A stretch of 9,791 nucleotides of DNA, from NCBI GenBank assembly GCA_019425045.1, contig JAHYYI010000045.1, positions 1 through 9,791 on the forward strand. The letters run 5' to 3'. This DNA comes from Collinsella sp. Its GTDB lineage: Bacteria; Actinomycetota; Coriobacteriia; Coriobacteriales; Coriobacteriaceae. Of the stretch, positions 1 to 6,525 are shown one piece after another (position 1 is the stretch's first letter; each line of letters begins with the position of its first letter). The translations under genes were made by a program, and so were the position numbers. The notes under the pieces are model-generated. The model was given only the letters and a program-made list of their open reading frames with translations. It was not told the DNA's origin and made no database searches.

Positions 1-127
1 GCGCGCACTCCAGGATGACCTTGGCGGTCTCCTCGCTCACGCTGCGCTTGCGGTTGAGCGCGTTGGACACGGTTGCGGGCGAAAAGCCGGTAATGCGGCT
101 GATCTCGCGGACGCTTGCTTTAGCCAT
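1..127 (-). CDS. LacI-family transcriptional regulator, N-terminal fragment (runs off the window)
   Basis: Only the first 42 codons are present; the rest lies beyond position 1. The translation begins MAKASVREISRITGFSPATV and continues through SNALN, RKRSVSEETA and KVI. This is the LacI-type DNA-binding helix-turn-helix followed by the start of the hinge-proximal helix. The family binds palindromic operators as dimers and usually senses a sugar through a C-terminal periplasmic-binding-protein-like domain, which cannot be seen here. The ATG at 127 is supported by a strong Shine-Dalgarno sequence, AGGGGG, four bases upstream. The gene follows the beta-glucoside operon in the same direction but has its own AT-rich upstream region, so it probably starts a separate transcript. 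Whether it controls the adjacent operon cannot be decided from this fragment. Confidence 0.9.
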   Translation of the reverse strand, partial: MAKASVREISRITGFSPATVSNALNRKRSVSEETAKVILECA

Positions 128-309
128 CGTTCCCCCTAGCATCGGTCGCGGCCGAGCATCGTGGCTTGACCGCCCCGTGACTCGGCAACTAAACGACCGC
201 AAATTCAATCTAAACAGAATAGTAAATGTTTAATAGCTAGTTTAGCCTGTTGTCAAGCGAAGTGGCACGACTATTCCCCCAACGGGCGCATTTGTCCATC
301 TTAACGTTA
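128..309. other. Gene-free gap between the GH1 gene and the LacI-family gene
   Basis: The right part (about 190-250) is AT-rich and carries the candidate promoter and TAAAC/GTTTA half-sites. The left part is GC-rich, with a direct repeat of GATGCT and the leader of the LacI-family gene. Just after the GH1 stop there is a palindrome TAACGTTA (302-309) but no stem plus U-tract, so I see no convincing operon terminator. Confidence 0.6.
216..244 (-). promoter_or_regulatory. Candidate promoter of the LacI-family gene
   Basis: On the minus strand, TAAACT (244-239) and TATTCT (221-216) are separated by 17 bases in a locally AT-rich stretch, giving a start near 209 and a leader of about 80 bases. 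The match to -35/-10 consensus is partial (3/6 and 4/6). The same stretch contains TAAAC/GTTTA half-sites that could be an operator, including the inverted pair TAAACA (211-216) and TGTTTA (227-232). Confidence 0.4.
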
Positions 310-1728
310 TTACGCAAGGTCTTCGCCATTGCTTGCTATTACGCGTCGGTACCATTCGAAGCTTTTCTTTTTACGTCTCTCAAACGAGCCCGCACCGCTA
401 TCGTCTCGATCGACATAGATAAACCCGTAGCGCTTACGCATCTGTCCTGTGGCGACCGAAACCAAATCGATCGGGCCCCAACAGGTATATCCCATGAGTT
501 CCACCCCGTCGAGCTCGACGGTCTCCCTCATCGCCTCGATGTGGGCCCGCAGGTATTCAACTCGATAGTCGTCTTCTATTTCACCCGAATCTTCCGGCAC
601 ATCAGGAGCACCCAAACCGTTTTCGACGATGAACAGCGGCTTTTGATAGCGATCCCAGATTTCATTCATGGTGACGCGCAGCCCTTTGGGGTCGATAAAC
701 CTCCCCCAAGGCTCCTGTTTTAGATACGGATTAGGCGCCGAGCGAAGAAGGTTCGAATCGAACTGACCTTCCGCATGCGCTTTTGCGACGCGCGTCGAGT
801 AATACGAAAACGAGACGAAATCGACCAGGTTTGCAGCCAGTACTTCGCGGTCATCATCCCGATAGGGCACCTCAAAACCATGGCGGGCGTATTCCTTGAG
901 AACATAGCTCGGGTACGCACCGCGCACCTGGACGTCGGTAAACATGTAATGGCTGCGATTCTCAGCCTGCGCAGCCAGCACATCGTCCGGATCACATGTA
1001 GCCGGATAGAAGACACCTGCGTTGAGCATGCAACCGATCTTCGCCCCAGGGCACAGTTCATGACACGCCCCGACCGCACGGGCGCTCGCAACCAATACAT
1101 GGTGCACGGCCGTGTGAACCGTTGCATAGCGATTCTCCCCTTGCTCGAAGATGATCCCCGCCGCCATAAAGCACGCCTGCGTCATGATGTTGATCTCGTT
1201 AAAGGTCAGCCAATAATTGACCAATCCCCGATAGCGCTCGAACACGGTACGCGAATATCGCTCGAACAGGTCGACCAACCTGCGATCGCGCCATCCGCCA
1301 TACGCATCGACGAGATGCATGGGGACATCATAGTGGTTGAGCGTCACCAAAGGCTCAATGTCATGCGCGCGACACGTCCTAAAAACATCCTCGTAAAAGG
1401 CAAGGCCTTCTTCATTGGGCTCGGCTTCGTCTCCTTTGGGAAAAATGCGGCTCCAGGCGATTGATAAGCGCAGGCATTTAAAACCCATCTGGGCAAACAG
1501 TTCAATATCCTGCTTGTACCTATGGTAAAAATCAATGCCCTTGCGAGCGGGATAGAAGCTGTCGGGTGCCAACGCACGCGGATCAAGGTCTCCCCGCATG
1601 ACGTCCATGCGTTGATCGCCAAACGGCAGCATGTCGGAATTGGCTAAACCGCGACCGCCTTCGTTCCATCCTCCCTCGCACTGGTTTGCAGCCAGAGCCC
1701 CGCCCCATAAAAAATCTTCTCTAAACAT
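310..1728 (-). CDS. 6-phospho-beta-glucosidase, glycoside hydrolase family 1
   Basis: A cytoplasmic enzyme predicted to hydrolyse the 6-phosphorylated beta-glucosides (cellobiose or aryl-glucosides such as salicin and arbutin) delivered by the upstream PTS permease, giving glucose 6-phosphate and the aglycone or sugar. It has 472 residues, normal for GH1. Visible family marks are the N-terminal FLWGGALAANQCEG (6-19), the acid/base Glu178 in TFNE, the nucleophile Glu369 in IVENG, and near the C-terminus Ser424, Lys432 and Tyr434 in SVATGQMRKRY. The last set is the phosphate-binding pattern that separates phospho-glucosidases from plain beta-glucosidases. The ATG at 1728 is chosen because FREDFLWG is the usual N-terminus and AAAGGA lies about 10 bases upstream; the reading frame stays open further upstream without homology. 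The gene ends in TAATAA. It is the last gene of the operon, 146 bases after the EIIBC gene. No clear terminator follows. The exact substrate cannot be told. Confidence 0.93.
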   Translation of the reverse strand: MFREDFLWGGALAANQCEGGWNEGGRGLANSDMLPFGDQRMDVMRGDLDPRALAPDSFYPARKGIDFYHRYKQDIELFAQMGFKCLRLSIAWSRIFPKGDEAEPNEEGLAFYEDVFRTCRAHDIEPLVTLNHYDVPMHLVDAYGGWRDRRLVDLFERYSRTVFERYRGLVNYWLTFNEINIMTQACFMAAGIIFEQGENRYATVHTAVHHVLVASARAVGACHELCPGAKIGCMLNAGVFYPATCDPDDVLAAQAENRSHYMFTDVQVRGAYPSYVLKEYARHGFEVPYRDDDREVLAANLVDFVSFSYYSTRVAKAHAEGQFDSNLLRSAPNPYLKQEPWGRFIDPKGLRVTMNEIWDRYQKPLFIVENGLGAPDVPEDSGEIEDDYRVEYLRAHIEAMRETVELDGVELMGYTCWGPIDLVSVATGQMRKRYGFIYVDRDDSGAGSFERRKKKSFEWYRRVIASNGEDLA

Positions 1729-1773
1729 TATGGTGTCGTCCTTTCTATCAAATTCCCGGCCCACACTGTCGAA

Positions 1774-1846
1774 CGCAACGGACTCGGCAAGTGCCGCGCA
1801 ACAGCACAGTACCGTTGCGCGGCCAAGGGGTCGGACCGCGCAACGG
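1774..1846 (-). repeat. Four-arm inverted-repeat cluster in the EIIBC-GH1 intergenic region
   Basis: In transcript order on the minus strand there are four arms. They are A, CCGTTGCGCGG (1846-1836); B, CCGCGCAACGG (1822-1812); C, GTTGCGCGG (1802-1794); and D, CCGTTGCG (1781-1774). A and B are perfect 11-bp complements with a 13-base loop. B can instead pair with C (9 bp, 11-base loop) or with D (8 bp). No U-tract follows any of the alternatives, so this is not a normal intrinsic terminator. A stem protecting or separating the mRNA segments of the operon is a reasonable inference. Confidence 0.8.
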
Positions 1847-1874
1847 CTGGGGAGCATATTTGTGTAGTAGCCTC

Positions 1875-3323
1875 TTATGCCTCGACGGATTCAACGGCCT
1901 CAGAATCGCCGCTCTTGGACTTCAACGGCATCTTCTCCTGTCCTTCAAATCCAAAAATCATCGCCAACGCAAACGTCACGGCACCGCCAGCAAGACACCC
2001 GATGGTGCCAGGGATGATATCCTGAGCAAACATGAGCACGTTCATCCATGGGAAACCAACGCCAGTGAAGATATAGACGTTGGCATGAAGAAGGCTTACC
2101 AGCAGACCACCGACAGCACCACCAATCATGTTCCAGGTAAGAGCCTTCTTGTCGCGAAACAGGATGCCGTAGATGATGGGCTCACTCACGCGACCGAAGG
2201 CATAGGTGATGAACAAGTTCCAGCCCGTGGCTCGACTCTCCTTGCCCTTAGCGCGCAGGCCATAGGCGAGCGCGATGGCAAGCGTGGTGTAGGCTACAAC
2301 CGCGGTGCCGGGGTATAAGATGGCGTCGTAACCGTTCTGGAGCGCGGCGGGCAATATGGCGGTATAGATCGGCACGTGCATGCCGGTGGCGATGATCAGA
2401 TTCCAGAATGCGCCGATAACCGCGGTCGCAGCGGGACCGGCAACAGAGGCGAGCCAAATGATGAAATCGGCCACAAGGCCCATGACAAATTGGACGGCAG
2501 GGCCGCAGAGGCACAGCGCGACCGGCAACATCACGAGCACCGTACCCACGGGTACGATCAGAATGCGCAACATATCAGGCGAGATCTTCTTAAAGAAGCG
2601 CTCAACATAGGACTGGGCCCAGGTGATCAAGATGACCGGAAGAACAGCCTGGGTGTAGTTGACGAGCTGCATGGGGATGCCGAAGACGCTGAAAGGCTTT
2701 CCGTCCTCAACAATAGCGAGCATGTCGGGATAAATCATCACAACAGCGATGAGCAGTGCCAGCACAGGACTCGTTTTGAACTTCTTAGCCGAGCTATAGG
2801 CGGCAAACACCGGGAAGTAGTAATACGCCGCATCGCCCACCAGGGAAAGGATCCGATACAGGTCGCTCGTTTCGGACATAAAACCGGCGCCTTCGGGCCC
2901 AAACAGAATAACGAGCATCTTGAAGATACCGGCGACACAAAAGATCGGAAGGATCGGGGTGATAGCGCCGCTCACGGCATCGAGCAGCTGATTGAAGAGG
3001 TGCTTGGGCGCCAAGCGCTCCTTCCAGCTAAGCTGAGGGCCATCGAGTTCCTCGTCAATCGATACCGTGACCTCGAATCCGCCCTGCTTACAAACCTCGT
3101 CGTAGACCTTGTCGACCGTGGGCCCGACCACCAGCTGCACCTGCCCTCCGGCGTGCACGACGCTGATGATAGACGAGATGTCCTCAAGCTTCTCATCATT
3201 CGAGAGGCTTTCATCCTTGAGGTTGAAGCGCAGGCGCGTCATGCAATGCGTAACCGAAGCCACGTTTTCCGCCCCGCCCACAGTGGAGAGAATCTGCTCT
3301 GCCACCTTTTTGTAATTTGCCAT
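1875..3323 (-). CDS. PTS beta-glucoside-type permease, EIIBC (no EIIA domain)
   Basis: A membrane permease of the glucose/sucrose/beta-glucoside PTS superfamily that imports a sugar and phosphorylates it at C6. The 482 residues divide into a cytoplasmic EIIB domain (about 1-85) with the phosphorylated Cys27 in VTHCMTRLRF, a linker, and a hydrophobic EIIC domain (about 110-462) with roughly ten membrane segments. EIIC carries the substrate-site signature GRVSEPIIYG (377-386), a variant of the usual G-I-S/T-E-P motif. The protein ends shortly after EIIC in a short acidic/Ser tail, whereas the full-length BglP/BglF type continues for about 150 residues into EIIA. EIIA must therefore come from another gene. 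Two ATGs lie in tandem; the second (3323) is preferred because AAAGGAG sits six bases upstream. The gene lies between the antiterminator gene (70-base gap) and the GH1 gene, which supports aryl-beta-glucoside or cellobiose as substrate. A related sugar cannot be excluded. Confidence 0.92.
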   Translation of the reverse strand: MANYKKVAEQILSTVGGAENVASVTHCMTRLRFNLKDESLSNDEKLEDISSIISVVHAGGQVQLVVGPTVDKVYDEVCKQGGFEVTVSIDEELDGPQLSWKERLAPKHLFNQLLDAVSGAITPILPIFCVAGIFKMLVILFGPEGAGFMSETSDLYRILSLVGDAAYYYFPVFAAYSSAKKFKTSPVLALLIAVVMIYPDMLAIVEDGKPFSVFGIPMQLVNYTQAVLPVILITWAQSYVERFFKKISPDMLRILIVPVGTVLVMLPVALCLCGPAVQFVMGLVADFIIWLASVAGPAATAVIGAFWNLIIATGMHVPIYTAILPAALQNGYDAILYPGTAVVAYTTLAIALAYGLRAKGKESRATGWNLFITYAFGRVSEPIIYGILFRDKKALTWNMIGGAVGGLLVSLLHANVYIFTGVGFPWMNVLMFAQDIIPGTIGCLAGGAVTFALAMIFGFEGQEKMPLKSKSGDSEAVESVEA

Positions 3324-3393
3324 CATTGGCTCCTTTGCACAATCTTGGCTTACTGTTCGAATCGGCAAAGGTCATGCCCCGAATGGCTACGGG

Positions 3394-4233
3394 TTACAAT
3401 CCTTTTTTGGAGATGATCCGGTTGAGATGGATCATCAGATAGAGTTCCTCCTCCTCGGAGAGCGTGGCGTCCCACGTTTCACGACAATAGGAACCGATAT
3501 GCTTCACGCACTCTGCCAACTGCGGAAACTCCTCACGAAAGTTCTTGTACATCTGCATGTTGGCGCTGTTCAGCGACTCGCCGGCTTGAATGCGCTTGAA
3601 CAGGTACCGCAGATGCGTGGCATAGCGAGTGAAATCGTAGGAATCGCGGTCAACGATGATGCGAAAATCACTCTCGACGATCTCAGTGACATCTTCTAGC
3701 ATATCGTCAAACTGCTTGGTGGGTTTGCTCGCGGTCTCGATGGCCTGAACAACCCGCGCATTGACGAGATTCATGGCAATGCTGGCAATCTCTTCTTTGG
3801 GAAGTCGTTCACCAAGCTCCTTTTCGAGCCTCATAACGATAAACTGCGCCGCTTTGTATTCCTTAGGATATGTCTCGCGCACTTCATAGGCGAGAGGCAT
3901 CGCAATACGAAAACCCTTTTGCGCGCGCTCCACCGCAAATGACAGGTGATCGGCCATGAACAATGTCGCCTTGGTCGACAGATCATAGGGCAGCTCGTTG
4001 GCGACGATGTCCATCACCTTGGCCGTGAACATCACGATCTCAGAAGGAAGGTCGCGCATGACGTCCTGCCCTTTGGGGTCGATGTCATAAAACGTATGCT
4101 CAATCTTAGAGAGCGGCAGCTCGCGGGGAAATTCTCCCCCAAACCCGACGCCCCTGCCCATGGCGATCACGTCGCGCCCCTGCCCGTCGCGGCAAAGAAC
4201 GGCATTGTTGTTGAGCTTTTTAATCGCAAGCAT
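3394..4233 (-). CDS. licT: BglG/LicT-family transcriptional antiterminator
   Basis: A 279-residue RNA-binding antiterminator that binds the RAT hairpin of its own leader and prevents terminator formation when the sugar is present. The N-terminal co-antiterminator domain (1-56) has the RNA-contact residues of the family: Asn8-Asn10 in KLNNNAV, Gly26-Arg27 in MGRG, and Phe31. Two PTS regulation domains follow (PRD1 about 65-170, PRD2 about 175-279). The phosphorylatable histidines expected from LicT are seen at His96 (ADHLSFA), His207 (ATHLRYL) and His269 (MIHLNRI). The fourth position, in IAMNLVNAR, is Asn155 instead of His. Absence of sugar should lead to PRD phosphorylation by the EIIB and inactivity. 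The ATG at 4233 has a near-perfect ribosome binding site, AAAGGAGG, seven bases upstream. It is the first gene of the operon and is autoregulated. The symbol is by family resemblance and gene order. Confidence 0.93.
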   Translation of the reverse strand: MLAIKKLNNNAVLCRDGQGRDVIAMGRGVGFGGEFPRELPLSKIEHTFYDIDPKGQDVMRDLPSEIVMFTAKVMDIVANELPYDLSTKATLFMADHLSFAVERAQKGFRIAMPLAYEVRETYPKEYKAAQFIVMRLEKELGERLPKEEIASIAMNLVNARVVQAIETASKPTKQFDDMLEDVTEIVESDFRIIVDRDSYDFTRYATHLRYLFKRIQAGESLNSANMQMYKNFREEFPQLAECVKHIGSYCRETWDATLSEEEELYLMIHLNRIISKKGL

Positions 4234-4258
4234 TATTGAACCTCCTTTCGGAATTATC

Positions 4259-4308
4259 AAAAAGAAAAGGCATGACTGCAAATAGCCGAGCTATCGCGGT
4301 CATGCCTT
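4259..4308 (-). terminator. Leader terminator of the beta-glucoside operon, antagonised by the antiterminator
   Basis: On the minus strand AAGGCATGAC (4308-4299) and GTCATGCCTT (4276-4267) form a perfect 10-bp stem, followed at once by a U-rich run TTCTTTTT. The large loop contains a smaller stem, ATAGC/GCTAT. It lies between the RAT motifs and the ribosome binding site of the antiterminator gene, so it would block the whole operon unless prevented. Its 5' arm is shared with the 3' half of the second RAT, which makes the two structures mutually exclusive. Confidence 0.92.
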
Positions 4309-4323
4309 ACCAGTAACAATCCG
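4297..4323 (-). promoter_or_regulatory. RAT motif 2 (ribonucleic antiterminator) overlapping the terminator
   Basis: The minus strand reads CGGATTGTTACT (4323-4312), a short GGTA loop segment, then AGGCATGACCG. This matches the LicT/BglG RAT pattern GGATTGTTACT...GGCA...ACC, closed by a CGG/CCG base stem. It covers bases 4308-4299 of the terminator stem. Binding of the dimeric antiterminator should stabilise this hairpin and so disrupt the terminator. Confidence 0.88.
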
Positions 4324-4333
4324 TTGTATCGAG

Positions 4334-4369
4334 GCGCGGGCATGCCTCCCTAGAAGTAACAATCCGCGC
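4334..4369 (-). promoter_or_regulatory. RAT motif 1, promoter-proximal copy
   Basis: A second copy of GGATTGTTACT (4365-4355) is followed by GGCATG, with a strong closing stem GCGCGG (4369-4364) / CCGCGC (4339-4334). It begins 43 bases upstream of the other copy in transcript order. An alternative hairpin, GAGGC/GCCTC (4348-4344 / 4335-4331), overlaps its 3' half but has no U-tract, so this copy lacks a terminator of its own. Confidence 0.75.
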
Positions 4370-4377
4370 AGCAAAGA

Positions 4378-4406
4378 ATGATAGCCCATATCTTCGCGGG
4401 GAGCAC
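4378..4406 (-). promoter_or_regulatory. Candidate promoter of the beta-glucoside operon
   Basis: TATCAT (4383-4378) is a fair -10 (5/6) with a poor -35, GTGCTC, 17 bases upstream, giving a start near 4371, just before RAT 1. A competing choice is TATGCT (4433-4428) with CTTCCA (4456-4451) 17 bases upstream, which would give a longer leader and place its -35 inside the cre-like site. The sequence alone does not decide between them. Confidence 0.35.
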
Positions 4407-4450
4407 CGTCCACAGCCGACCAACGGTAGCATATCGTCCGTGAACGGTTT

Positions 4451-4464
4451 TGGAAGCGTTGAAA
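4451..4464 (+). promoter_or_regulatory. cre-like site (LacI/CcpA-type operator candidate) upstream of the operon
   Basis: TGGAAGCGTTGAAA matches the cre pattern TGNAANCGNTNNCA at every fixed position except the penultimate one. It lies just downstream of the nucleoside hydrolase stop codon and 70-85 bases upstream of the RAT leader. This is where a catabolite repressor, or the neighbouring LacI-family protein, could act on the operon promoter. Single short matches like this also occur by chance. Confidence 0.35.
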
Positions 4465-4493
4465 CGATTGGGAGGCCGTCTCAATCTTGCGGA

Positions 4494-5468
4494 TCAGCCA
4501 AGGACACGGGCCATACGTGTCTTGAACTCGGACAGGAAGCGCGGAGCATCCACGGTCAGCGCCACAAGCGCGCTCTTGTCCGGATCGGATAGGCGGCGCT
4601 CGTCGCAAATGGTGCGGCCGCGATACTCGCCCAGCAGATCAACACGCAAATTGCAGCCGAGCGCACCCACGAGCGTGGGGTCAATCGCCACGGCAACGGC
4701 CAGCGGGTCGTGCAGCGCACAACCACCCAGGTAGGGTGCGTTCATCTCGTACGAACCAATGTAGTGCTCGACCATGCTCGCAAATGCGCAGCCCGCCATG
4801 GTGCCCGAGCCCGTCCAGCCGGCAATGTCGCGGCGCGTGAGCACCACGCGGTGCGTCACATCCAGGCCCACCATGGTGAGCTTGCGGCCCGAGCGCAACA
4901 CGGCGTCGGCAGCCTCGGGGTCGCTTGCCATGTTGGCCTCGGCGCCCGCGCTCACGTTGCCGGGCACGGTAAGGGCGCCGCCCATCACGACCACGCGGCC
5001 GATGGACATCATCGCCGCCGCATCGCGCTCCAGGGCAAGCGCCAGATTGGTGAGCGGGCCGGTCGCAACGTAGACCAGATCGGGACCATAGGTGCGCGCG
5101 GCATCGATCAGATAATCGACCGCAGCGTTGCCGTCGGCCGACGTCGCGCCCACCGGCTCGTACGGCGAGGCAGGCACGCTTGCGCCGCCAATGCCGTTCT
5201 TGCCGTGGATAAGCGTGGTGGACGCCGGCGGCGTGTAGGGTTCGGTCGCCTTCATGGGACGATCGGCGCCCAGGTACACCGGCACCTCGGGACGACCCAA
5301 CAGGTCGAGCACCGCCAAGCAGTTGTGCGCCGACTGCTCGACGCGCACGTTGCCAAAGCACGTGGTGACGCCGACGAGCTCCACCTCGGGACTCGCGATG
5401 ACATAGGCGAGCGCCATCGCATCGTCCACACCCATATCCAGATCAAGGATCAGCTTCTTGGTTGCCAT
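4494..5468 (-). CDS. Nucleoside hydrolase (inosine-uridine preferring type)
   Basis: A 324-residue cytoplasmic hydrolase of the IunH/RihA-C superfamily that cleaves the N-glycosidic bond of ribonucleosides to free base and ribose. The Ca-binding N-terminal signature DxDxxxDD is intact (Asp9, Asp11, Asp15, Asp16 in LDLDMGVDDAMA). Other family marks are TTCFGN (35-40), ATGPLTNLALAL (135-146), VVMGGALTVPGNV (160-172) with AEAN at 176-179, and the C-terminal HDP (His253-Asp254) supplying a further metal ligand and a candidate acid. Length is normal. The ATG at 5468 has GGAG seven bases upstream. The gene starts only 30 bases after the ribokinase stop, so the two are probably co-transcribed and consecutive in nucleoside-ribose salvage. 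No transporter is present. Purine versus pyrimidine preference cannot be read from the sequence. Confidence 0.92.
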   Translation of the reverse strand: MATKKLILDLDMGVDDAMALAYVIASPEVELVGVTTCFGNVRVEQSAHNCLAVLDLLGRPEVPVYLGADRPMKATEPYTPPASTTLIHGKNGIGGASVPASPYEPVGATSADGNAAVDYLIDAARTYGPDLVYVATGPLTNLALALERDAAAMMSIGRVVVMGGALTVPGNVSAGAEANMASDPEAADAVLRSGRKLTMVGLDVTHRVVLTRRDIAGWTGSGTMAGCAFASMVEHYIGSYEMNAPYLGGCALHDPLAVAVAIDPTLVGALGCNLRVDLLGEYRGRTICDERRLSDPDKSALVALTVDAPRFLSEFKTRMARVLG

Positions 5469-5498
5469 TGTTCTACTCCGCTTCTCCGTCTTTATCGT

Positions 5499-6461
5499 TT
5501 AACCAAACCAATGTTCAACTTCGGCACGCGTGGGAATCGATTGCTGAGCACCCAAGCGCGACACCGTCACCGCCGAGGCGCGAGCGCCCGCGGCCATGCA
5601 CTCAAAGAGCGGCAGGCCCTCCAGACGGGTAGCTGCAAGTGCGCCGATAAACGTATCGCCGGCCGCCGTGGTGTCGACCACCGCGCTCGAAAGCGCCGGC
5701 ATGCGCAGCGGCTCACCGTCATCGCCGAGCGTAACCGATCCGGCGCCGCCCAACGTGATGACCGCAGCTCCGGCACCCTTGGCGCGCAGGCCATTAAGCG
5801 CTTCGGCACAACTCGCGTCATCTGCGGGCAGAATGCCCGTCAGTGCCTGGCATTCGGTCTCGTTGGGACAGACCAGGTCGACTGCGGGCCACGCACCCGC
5901 CGGCAACTCACAGGCAGGCGCCGGATTAAAGACCGTATAGAACCCCAGCTCGTGAGCGCAGGCAAGCGCCTCGGCCGTCGCCATCAGATCGCATTCGCCC
6001 TGGGCGATAAAGACGCTGCCGGCCGCGGGGGCGAGCCCACAGGCATCGCGGTCGAGCTCATCGGCCACCAGATAGCGCAGCGCACAGGCCACATCATCGC
6101 CCGTAAGCGCATGGTTGGCGCCCGGAGACAGCACGATGCGGTTATCGCTCTCGCAGCGGATGATGGTCGCCGTGCCCGTCTCCACGTCGTCGCGCCGCGC
6201 CACGAACTCAACGCCCACGCCGGCATCCTGAAGTCCCGCCACCAGCGCATCGCCAAACGCATCGCGCCCGACCGCGCCGATCATGCACGTGCGCGCGCCC
6301 ATGCGCGCAGCTGCCACGGCCTGGTTGGCGCCTTTGCCGCCAGCGTTGGTGATAAACCCGCTGCCGCCGACGGTCTCGCCCGCACGTGGCATGCGCTCGC
6401 ACGCCACCGAAAGGTCCATGTTCATACTGCCGAACACCGCAACGATGCCGTTATCTGCCAT
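5499..6461 (-). CDS. rbsK: Ribokinase (PfkB family)
   Basis: A 320-residue cytoplasmic kinase predicted to phosphorylate D-ribose with ATP to ribose 5-phosphate. It shows the N-terminal substrate strand GSMNMDLS (11-18), PfkB signature 1 GGKGANQAVAAARMG (41-55), NPAPA (179-183), PNETE (199-203), and signature 2 DTTAAGDTFIGAL (263-275) with catalytic base Asp269. The AAGD form of the anion hole is the same as in E. coli RbsK, which favours ribokinase over fructokinase-type relatives. The ATG at 6461 is chosen because GAGGAGG lies five bases upstream and VAVFGSMNMDL follows; the open frame extends 11 codons further without support. It is first in a two-gene unit with the nucleoside hydrolase, whose product ribose it would consume. 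A related pentose or nucleoside as substrate is possible but less likely. Confidence 0.9.
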   Translation of the reverse strand: MADNGIVAVFGSMNMDLSVACERMPRAGETVGGSGFITNAGGKGANQAVAAARMGARTCMIGAVGRDAFGDALVAGLQDAGVGVEFVARRDDVETGTATIIRCESDNRIVLSPGANHALTGDDVACALRYLVADELDRDACGLAPAAGSVFIAQGECDLMATAEALACAHELGFYTVFNPAPACELPAGAWPAVDLVCPNETECQALTGILPADDASCAEALNGLRAKGAGAAVITLGGAGSVTLGDDGEPLRMPALSSAVVDTTAAGDTFIGALAATRLEGLPLFECMAAGARASAVTVSRLGAQQSIPTRAEVEHWFG

Positions 6462-6525
6462 GGAAACCTCCTCGTCTGCGGGCTTTGCACCCACCGTCGA
6501 CCGTCGATTGTGCGCCTTCGCACCC

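Noticed and set aside
250..309. Operon terminator after the GH1 gene
   Set aside because: Only a three-base CCC/GGG pairing and the palindrome TAACGTTA are found, neither followed by a U-run.
250..723. Plus-strand open frame (157 codons) opposite the 3' end of the GH1 gene
   Set aside because: It is antisense to the conserved C-terminal part of GH1, including the nucleophile and phosphate-binding residues, and shows no motif.
3327..3393. Possible second RAT or terminator between the antiterminator and EIIBC genes
   Set aside because: Only a GATTGTG fragment and a weak CCCG/CGGG pairing are seen. There is no GGATTGTTACT motif and no stem with a U-tract.
2376..3416. Plus-strand open frame (346 codons) opposite the EIIBC gene
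   Set aside because: It is a hydrophilic His/Arg/Asp-rich shadow of a clear membrane permease, with no ribosome binding site or motif.
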